A stretch of 5,610 nt of DNA from Clostridia bacterium (GTDB lineage Bacteria; Bacillota_E; RBS10-35; JAJYVN01). Below the pieces are notes generated by a model, which was given only the letters and a program-made list of their open reading frames with translations, was not told the origin of the DNA and ran no database searches. This document shows positions 1 through 4,026 of the stretch, one piece after another. A program made the translations under genes and the position numbers. Location: positions 1-5,610 of the forward strand of contig DAHWHV010000604.1 of NCBI GenBank assembly GCA_027335545.1. The letters run 5' to 3'. Positions within the stretch are counted from its first letter, which is position 1. Each line of letters starts with the position of its first letter.

Positions 1-725
1 CCTCGGGCCCCGGCCGCCTGCCGCCCGCAGGACGGTCCGCCGCCGGCGGCGGACGGGGCCGCCATGGGCAGCGGGGCCGCGCCGGCCCGCGTGACCCCCC
101 GCTTCTCCACGCCGATGCGCTCAAAGCGGCCCTCCCGCCACCCCTCTCGATACGACCAGAGCGGGTCGCGGCTGGGATCGATGCGGCTGGGCAGACGGTC
201 GATCACGGCGTCCACGTCGGCCGGAAACAACGCGGGGCAGTGCGCCGCGAGCGACCGGTCGAGCGCGTCCGCCACGGAGCGGCGGAGCTGCCCCTTGTCG
301 ACGAGGAAGACGCCGTCGGCGGTCAGCCGGCCGTACTGGAACCATCCGCCGTCGTTGGCCTCACTGATGGGAATCAGGCGGCAGGGGAAGAGTTGCCGCG
401 CGGGCCCGACGCCGGTCTCCAGCACCGCCCGGCCGGCGCAGTGCGCCTGGCGGTCCGGCGCCTGCAGCCGCCGCCGATAGCAGCCCAGCAGGTGGTCCAG
501 CCGTGCGCGCTCCACCAACTGGCCGTTCAGCGAGATGCGCGTTTTCGCCCAGCGGCCGACGAGGCCGACGAGTTCATCGAAGGCCTCCAACCGGTCCTGG
601 GTGAACGCGACGCTGAATTCGGCGGGGACCGCCGTTTCCCGGAACCCGGGCTCACGCCGCGCCAATTCGAGGGCATGCGCGAAGTCCCGGCTCCCGGTCC
701 GGTGGAAGACCACCCTGAGCTCCAT
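1..725 (-). CDS. Hypothetical protein, C-terminus beyond the left edge
   Basis: An open minus-strand frame begins at the ATG at 725 (MELRVVFHRTGSRDF) and shows no stop through position 3, giving at least 241 residues. A purine-rich stretch (agggagaggg on the minus strand, 746-737) lies 11 bases before the ATG and supports this start. The protein looks real: the reading is coherent, with helix-like segments at residues 14-24 and 44-60 and a motif EANDGGWFQYG at 123-132. Cysteines sit at 82, 96, 115 and 163, each in an ordered context (GCYRRR, HCAGR, FPCRL, HCPALF), which could suggest metal binding, but no standard zinc or iron-sulfur spacing is evident. Residues 213 onward become Ala/Gly/Pro-rich and look disordered, so the true end is probably not far away. 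There is no signal peptide or membrane segment. I do not recognise the family. It is transcribed divergently from the YetF-type gene at 892. Confidence 0.72.
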   Translation of the reverse strand, partial: MELRVVFHRTGSRDFAHALELARREPGFRETAVPAEFSVAFTQDRLEAFDELVGLVGRWAKTRISLNGQLVERARLDHLLGCYRRRLQAPDRQAHCAGRAVLETGVGPARQLFPCRLIPISEANDGGWFQYGRLTADGVFLVDKGQLRRSVADALDRSLAAHCPALFPADVDAVIDRLPSRIDPSRDPLWSYREGWREGRFERIGVEKRGVTRAGAAPLPMAAPSAAGGGPSCGRQAAGAR

Positions 726-891
726 GGGCTGGGCCGTCCCTCTCCCTGCGGCGTTCCGGCGCGGGCGGTGGCAGGCATTCGGCGGTACCCAGGTTTTCCT
801 CCTGCCCGCGGCACGCCCAGCCCGGTCCCACCGGCCATACTACCCTGCGGGCGCCGGGGCGCAGCCGCCCGGCGTTGGCGGGGGGGCCACG
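726..891. promoter_or_regulatory. Divergent intergenic region with weak promoter-like element
   Basis: This 166-base gap separates two genes transcribed away from each other, so promoters for both are expected here. The only AT-richer island is around 836-842. It reads catact on the plus strand (836-841) and tagtat on the minus strand (842-837), each matching four of six bases of a -10 box. Neither has a convincing -35 box 16-18 bases upstream. An AGGAGG on the minus strand at 803-798 has no usable start codon at proper distance. The region is identified by gene layout; the promoter call itself is weak. Confidence 0.3.
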
Positions 892-1737
892 GTGCAGCAT
901 CAACTGATCGAGGTCGTCTGGAAGACCCTTTTGTTCTATGTCCTGCTCCTGGTGCTGCTCCGCGTCACCGGCAAGCGCGAGGTGGGCAGCCTCACGCCGA
1001 TCGACCTCGTCGGCTTCATCATGATCTCGGAGGCCTCCATTGTTTCGATCGCCGACGGCCAAATCCCCCTGGCGGTGGGGGTGGCCCCGGTGCTCGTCCT
1101 GGGCATCCTGGAGTGGGTCCTGGCCTACCTGAGCCTCAAGGACACGCGGGTGCGCGCCGCGGTCACCGGCGAGCCCTCGGTGCTTGTGGCCCATGGCCAG
1201 GTCAACCCGCAGGCCCTGCGCAAGCTGCGCTACAGCCTGGGCGACCTGATGGCCGAGATGCGGACCAAGAACGTGGCCAACCTGGCCGATGTGGAGTTCG
1301 CCGTGCTGGAACCCACCGGCAAACTCTCCCTCTTCCCGCGCGCCGGCGCCCGCCCCCTGACGGCCGACGACCTCAAGAGCCTCGGGGTCACCCAGGCGGA
1401 CCCCGCCACCACCCTCCCGCAGGCCTCACCGCCGGCGACCGTCATCCTGGACGGCCATGTCGACGAAGAGGCCCTGCGGCGCGCCGGCAGGGACCGGGAG
1501 TGGTTGGCGACGGAACTCCGCCGCCAGGGCCACGGCGACGACCCCCGACAGGTCCTGGTGGCCGTCCTGGACGGACAGGGCACCCTGACCGTCCAGGAGG
1601 ACCCGCAGCCAGAGCCCGCCTCGGCCGCACCCCCGAGCATGAGCGCCGGGGCGACCGAGCCGGAGGGGCGACGGGCCTCCAATCCAGGGGAGGCGGGCCC
1701 GGGCGCGGAGGGCCGGGGGGGCACCGGGCCGGGCTGA
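892..1737 (+). CDS. YetF/DUF421 family membrane protein
   Basis: This is a 281-residue inner-membrane protein of the YetF/DUF421 family, a widespread Gram-positive family with several members in Bacillus. Relatives have been linked to spore membrane properties, but the biochemical role is not settled. The GTG start at 892 is chosen because the protein then begins at the family's normal N-terminus (QHQLIEVVWKTLLFY) and a run of seven G residues lies five bases upstream. Membrane segments fall at about residues 12-24, 36-55 and 62-82. The signature TGKREVGSLTPIDLVGF follows the first helix. The cytosolic part contains two related alpha/beta units. The first is at 92-150 (GEPSVLVAHGQV, RKLRYSLGDLMAEMR, then an LE-PTGKLSLFP strand). 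The second is at 183-236 (VILDGHVDEEALRRAG, then VLDGQGTLTV). Residues 237-281 form a Pro/Gly/Ala-rich tail with no fold signature. It is followed at 125 bases by the recombinase-like gene on the same strand. Confidence 0.93.
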   Translation: MQHQLIEVVWKTLLFYVLLLVLLRVTGKREVGSLTPIDLVGFIMISEASIVSIADGQIPLAVGVAPVLVLGILEWVLAYLSLKDTRVRAAVTGEPSVLVAHGQVNPQALRKLRYSLGDLMAEMRTKNVANLADVEFAVLEPTGKLSLFPRAGARPLTADDLKSLGVTQADPATTLPQASPPATVILDGHVDEEALRRAGRDREWLATELRRQGHGDDPRQVLVAVLDGQGTLTVQEDPQPEPASAAPPSMSAGATEPEGRRASNPGEAGPGAEGRGGTGPG

Positions 1738-1816
1738 CCACGCCGCCCGGGCGGGCCCGGAGGCAACGCGGCGAGACGGCGCCCGCGAGCACGACCGCGC
1801 AAGACGCGGCCCGCCA

Positions 1817-1842
1817 AAACGGCCCACTGAAACGGCCCACTG
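1817..1842. repeat. Perfect 13-base tandem direct repeat
   Basis: The sequence aaacggcccactg occurs twice, back to back and without mismatch, at 1817-1829 and 1830-1842. The second copy ends five bases before the ribosome binding site of the recombinase-like gene. It lies outside both flanking coding regions. Possible roles are a paired protein-binding site in the leader of the downstream gene, or a replication-slippage duplication. The sequence alone does not decide between them. Confidence 0.85.
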
Positions 1843-1847
1843 TTCTT

Positions 1848-1855
1848 AAGGAGGG
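1848..1855 (+). promoter_or_regulatory. Strong ribosome binding site
   Basis: The sequence aaggaggg is nearly fully complementary to the 16S rRNA 3' end and sits seven bases before the ATG at 1863. It is by far the best ribosome binding site in the window and fixes the start of the recombinase-like gene. It argues that this gene is translated even though its catalytic residues are lost. Confidence 0.85.
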
Positions 1856-1862
1856 CCCGCGG

Positions 1863-2408
1863 ATGGACGAGCACCACGACAACGACGAGGTCCGGGACGA
1901 CGCGGGGCGGGGCGAGGACGCCCCCCCACTCGGCGAACGGGAGTGGCGGGTGCTCCTGGCGGCCGCCGGCCACTCCGCCTTCCCCTGTCGGGACCGGGCC
2001 ATCCTCAGCCTCTTCTGGCACTTCGGCGCAACCGTGCGCCAGGTGACCGGCCTGCGTGCCGCGGATGTCGACCTGCCGGCCGGTACGCTGGCCTGGCCCA
2101 GCGGCGGCGGCGCCAGTCTGCCCCTGGAGGTGACCCGCACCCTCCAGACCTACGTCAGTCTGGAACGGCCCCGCCACGCCGCCACCCTGTTCTGCGGGCG
2201 CGGACAAAGGGCCCTGACGGCCCGGGACGTCGACCGCTGCTTCCGGCGCCTCGCACGCGTCTCCGGCATTCGGGCGGACCCGCTCAGCCTGCGGCGCGCC
2301 GCGCTCTACCGGCTGCTGCGCGCCGCGCCGTTGCAGGCCCTCACGCTCCGGCCCGTGCGCCCCCCCGAACGGGACGCCGCCCGGGTGAGCGGGCGCGAAG
2401 GCCTGTGA
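1863..2408 (+). CDS. Degenerate tyrosine recombinase-like protein (catalytic residues lost)
   Basis: This 181-residue protein resembles the C-terminal catalytic domain of XerC/XerD or phage integrases. After an acidic N-terminus (residues 1-20, rich in D, E and H) it shows the domain's order: LGEREWRVLLAAAG (23-36), RDRAILSLFWHFGA (43-56), LRAADVDL (64-71), a short hairpin ending in LPL (86-88), LTARDVDRCFRRL (118-130) and DPLSLRRAALYRLL (139-152). The catalytic set is almost wholly missing. The first Arg position is T57, the beta-hairpin Lys position is P79, the HxxR His is L141 (only R144 remains), the following His is R145, and no LGH motif or nucleophilic Tyr follows. The N-terminal core-binding domain is also absent; intact family members are about 300 residues. 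No frameshift is evident and the ribosome binding site is strong, so I read it as an intact gene for an inactive, possibly DNA-binding or protein-binding, derivative. A decaying integrase remnant is the alternative. Confidence 0.8.
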   Translation: MDEHHDNDEVRDDAGRGEDAPPLGEREWRVLLAAAGHSAFPCRDRAILSLFWHFGATVRQVTGLRAADVDLPAGTLAWPSGGGASLPLEVTRTLQTYVSLERPRHAATLFCGRGQRALTARDVDRCFRRLARVSGIRADPLSLRRAALYRLLRAAPLQALTLRPVRPPERDAARVSGREGL

Positions 2409-2409
2409 C

Positions 2410-2430
2410 AGGGGCGCCGCCGGCACCCCT
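2410..2430. terminator. Probable bidirectional terminator hairpin
   Basis: Arms aggggcgcc (2410-2418) and ggcacccct (2422-2430) enclose a three-base loop, forming a nine-pair GC-rich stem. One position is a C-A mismatch in plus-strand RNA but a G-U pair in minus-strand RNA, so the hairpin is slightly better for minus-strand transcripts. It fills the 21-base gap between two convergent stop codons (2408 and 2430-2432). There is no clear T-tract on either side, so termination efficiency is uncertain. Confidence 0.5.
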
Positions 2431-2963
2431 CAACCGGGCCGGGCCGGCGCCTCCGCGGCGGCGCGATGCAGCCCGGCCAGGGTGATGTAGTGCTCCACCC
2501 CTCGTCGGATGCGCTCCGCCTCCCCAGGGCGCACGGGACGGACCACGCGCGCCGGCACCCCCATGGCCACGGTCCCCGCGGGGATCACCTGCCCCTCACC
2601 CACCACGGCGCCGGCCGCCACCAGGGCGCCCGGGCCGACGCTGGCCCCCGAGAGGATCGTGGCCCGCATCCCGATCAGGGCCCCATCGCCGACCGCGCAG
2701 CCGTGCAGCACGGCCCCATGCCCCACCGTGACCTCCCGCCCGATGAGGCAGGGGCGCTCGACATCGGTGTGCAAGATGCTGCCGTCCTGGATGTTGGATC
2801 GGGCGCCGATCCGGATCGGCGCGATGTCGCCCCGCAGCACCGCCATGTACCAGATGCCGGTCTCCGGCCCCACTCCCACATCGCCGTCGACCTCCGCGGA
2901 GTCCGCCACCCACGCGCCTGCGTCCACCTGGGGGGTCATCCCCCCCACCGCGCGGATCGCCAC
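2430..2963 (-). CDS. Gamma-class carbonic anhydrase family protein
   Basis: This 177-residue left-handed beta-helix protein belongs to the gamma-carbonic anhydrase / PaaY-YrdA group. Hexapeptide repeats run from about residue 20 to 137. The family's active-site residues are all present: R44 and D46 in VLRGDIAPI, Q59 and D60 in RSNIQDGS, and the metal-binding histidines H65 (ILHTD), H82 (VTVGHG) and H87 (VLHGC). The C-terminal helix is at 147-171. Length and layout match the family. The start used is GTG at 2963, giving MAIRAVGGMTPQVD as is usual for the family; a G-rich stretch about eight bases upstream can serve as ribosome binding site. An ATG eight codons in is a possible alternative. Known members catalyse reversible CO2 hydration with Fe or Zn at the trimer interface, but many homologues show no measured activity, so the activity is not certain. 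It probably shares a transcript with the deaminase upstream, 69 bases away. Confidence 0.95.
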   Translation of the reverse strand: MAIRAVGGMTPQVDAGAWVADSAEVDGDVGVGPETGIWYMAVLRGDIAPIRIGARSNIQDGSILHTDVERPCLIGREVTVGHGAVLHGCAVGDGALIGMRATILSGASVGPGALVAAGAVVGEGQVIPAGTVAMGVPARVVRPVRPGEAERIRRGVEHYITLAGLHRAAAEAPARPG

Positions 2964-3032
2964 CGCCCCATCCCCCCCGCCTCCGAGATGCGCAGGAGCC
3001 CCGCCTCGGCGCCTCCGCCCCCCCGCGGCCCG

Positions 3033-3458
3033 TCAGTCCGGCTCCATCTGCCGCAACGCCACTCCGGCCTCATGCAGCACACCCCGGGTGTGGCCGTCCG
3101 CGTATGGGTCGCGGTAGTACACCGCCGCGATCCCGGCCTGCACCATCGCCTTGGCGCAATCCAGGCACGGGAAGGAGGTCGTGTAGAGGGAGGCCCCGGC
3201 GCTGCGCACACCATGCAGGGCGCACTGCAGCAACGCGTTCAACTCGGCGTGCACGGTGCGCTTGCAGTGCCCCCCGACCATCAGGCAGCCGGCATCGGCG
3301 CAGTGTGGTTGGCCCCTCAGGCTTCCATTGTAGCCGGTGGCGATCACGCGGTGGTCGCGCACGAGCACGGCCCCGACCTGACGCCGCAGACAGGTACTGC
3401 GACTGGCCGCCAATTCCGCCATGCGTAGGAAGTACTGCTCCCAGCTCGGCCTGGCCAC
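3033..3458 (-). CDS. comEB: dCMP deaminase (ComEB-type)
   Basis: The 141-residue zinc-dependent cytidine/deoxycytidylate deaminase converts dCMP to dUMP, the precursor for thymidylate synthase. The catalytic motif HAE is at 70-72 (zinc ligand H70, proton-shuttle E72) and PCLDC at 97-101 gives zinc ligands C98 and C101. Further family hallmarks are RSTCLRRQVGAV (20-31), GYNGSLRG (42-49), an extra Cys/His cluster at C23, H52, C53, C58, H64 and C65 as in dCMP deaminases, and VYYRDPYAD near the end. The open frame continues far upstream, but the GTG at 3458 is chosen because MARPSWEQYFLRMAELAASR matches where family members begin. Upstream sequence is low-complexity Pro/Gly/Arg and unlike any deaminase domain. 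The ribosome binding site is poor (gcggagg abuts the start). Unlike in Bacillus subtilis, no comEA or comEC gene is adjacent. Confidence 0.95.
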   Translation of the reverse strand: MARPSWEQYFLRMAELAASRSTCLRRQVGAVLVRDHRVIATGYNGSLRGQPHCADAGCLMVGGHCKRTVHAELNALLQCALHGVRSAGASLYTTSFPCLDCAKAMVQAGIAAVYYRDPYADGHTRGVLHEAGVALRQMEPD

Positions 3459-3810
3459 CCCTCCGCCCCCCGGGGTGGAAGGTACGGCGCCCGCAGGCCC
3501 GGGGCCTCCCGACCCCCAGCCGGGGTTGCCCCCGTCCCGCGACGGCGGGCGCAGATGGTGGAGCAGTTCCGCGACGGGCGCGGGGCCGCCGACCCACGCG
3601 CGCGGAGTCCCGTCCCGGTGGCCTCCGGCGGCGACCGTCTGGCGCCCAGCCAGGACGGGCGCAGGTTGCCGGGCTGGGACGGGCCCCGTCGCCACGCCTG
3701 GCGGGACACCCGCTGACGGGACGCGCCACGGGACTCGCTTGGTCCGCCCGGTGACGCCCTGGACCGCGACCAGAACGCCCCTGCGGCAGGAACCTCCGCC
3801 ACGACCCCGG

Positions 3811-3825
3811 AAGCAAGCGCTTTCG
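3811..3825. promoter_or_regulatory. Candidate cre / LacI-family operator
   Basis: The 15 bases aagcaagcgctttcg match 8 of the 10 specified positions of the Bacillus cre consensus WTGNAANCGNWNNCW. They contain the symmetrical core aagcgctt (3815-3822), which fits the AANCGNTT core shared by LacI/GalR-family operators. The site is unusually AT-rich for this window and lies in a divergent intergenic region, where such operators are expected. The regulator is unknown, and one such match can arise by chance. Confidence 0.35.
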
Positions 3826-3836
3826 GCCATGGCCGA
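3823..3836. repeat. Perfect 14-base palindrome
   Basis: The sequence tcggccatggccga is a perfect inverted repeat with no spacer. It overlaps the right end of the cre-like site by three bases. Symmetrical sites of this size often bind dimeric regulators. The ATG in its centre could in principle open the frame of the large downstream gene, but no ribosome binding site precedes it at a suitable distance. Confidence 0.6.
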
Positions 3837-3934
3837 CGTTGTCGCGTGCAGCGAGGGGCGACCCGGCGGCATAGTACGTGGTGCCGACGCCCGATGCGGG
3901 CAGGGGAATCCGGGGGGTGACCGGTTGGCGGGGA

Positions 3935-3951
3935 AGCGCCCCGGGGGCGCT
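3935..3951. repeat. Perfect 8-base-arm inverted repeat
   Basis: The arms agcgcccc (3935-3942) and ggggcgct (3944-3951) are perfectly complementary around a single G. It lies 75 bases before the GTG at 4027. As DNA it could be an operator. As RNA it would form a GC stem of about seven pairs with a tiny loop in the leader of the HEAT-like gene. No T-tract follows, so it is not a classical terminator. Confidence 0.5.
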
Positions 3952-4026
3952 GGCGGGCGGACACCGGAAGGCGGCCCGGGGAAAGAGCTCGGAAGAGGGG
4001 CCGGACGCGCGGCCTCACCGGCCCAG

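Larger units (their letters stand above)
3459..4026. other. Long divergent intergenic region without a convincing gene
   Basis: These 568 bases separate the minus-strand deaminase from the plus-strand HEAT-like gene. Open frames exist on both strands because stops are rare at this GC content, but their translations are low-complexity Arg/Pro/Gly/Ala with no motif. No tRNA or known riboswitch core is visible. The region should hold promoters for both flanking genes, and the only structured part I find is at 3811-3951, where three palindromic elements cluster. The AT-richer island atagta at 3871-3876 (tactat on the minus strand) is a weak -10 candidate without a good -35 box. If the large gene starts further upstream than 4027, the gap shrinks. 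Confidence 0.6.

Noticed and set aside
798..803. AGGAGG on the minus strand upstream of the left-edge gene
   Set aside because: No ATG, GTG or TTG lies at a usable distance in any frame; the nearest ATG is about 18 bases away and opens only a shadow frame.
1743..1754. Perfect palindrome ccgcccgggcgg just after the YetF stop codon
   Set aside because: It has no loop and no following T-tract, so it is not a convincing terminator, and G/C-only palindromes of this size are expected at this base composition.
240..2408. A 722-codon plus-strand open frame spanning several genes
   Set aside because: Only its last 181 codons (from ATG 1863) read as protein. The rest is Pro/Arg/Gly-rich shadow sequence overlapping the left-edge gene and the YetF gene in other frames.
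1230..2426. Long minus-strand open frame opposite the YetF and recombinase-like genes
   Set aside because: Antisense shadow caused by scarcity of stop codons in GC-rich coding sequence; the translation has no domain signature.
3640..3700. Possible cobalamin riboswitch remnant (agccaggacggg resembles part of the B12 box)
   Set aside because: The GAGACC part of the B12 box and the GCCACTG element are absent, and the flanking genes have no link to cobalamin.
3829..4026. Extending the HEAT-like protein to ATG 3829
   Set aside because: No ribosome binding site precedes it, and codons between 3829 and 4020 (aga, gga, aca, tca, aaa, ata) are unlike the strongly GC-ending codons after 4027. It remains possible, so it is noted in the gene entry.
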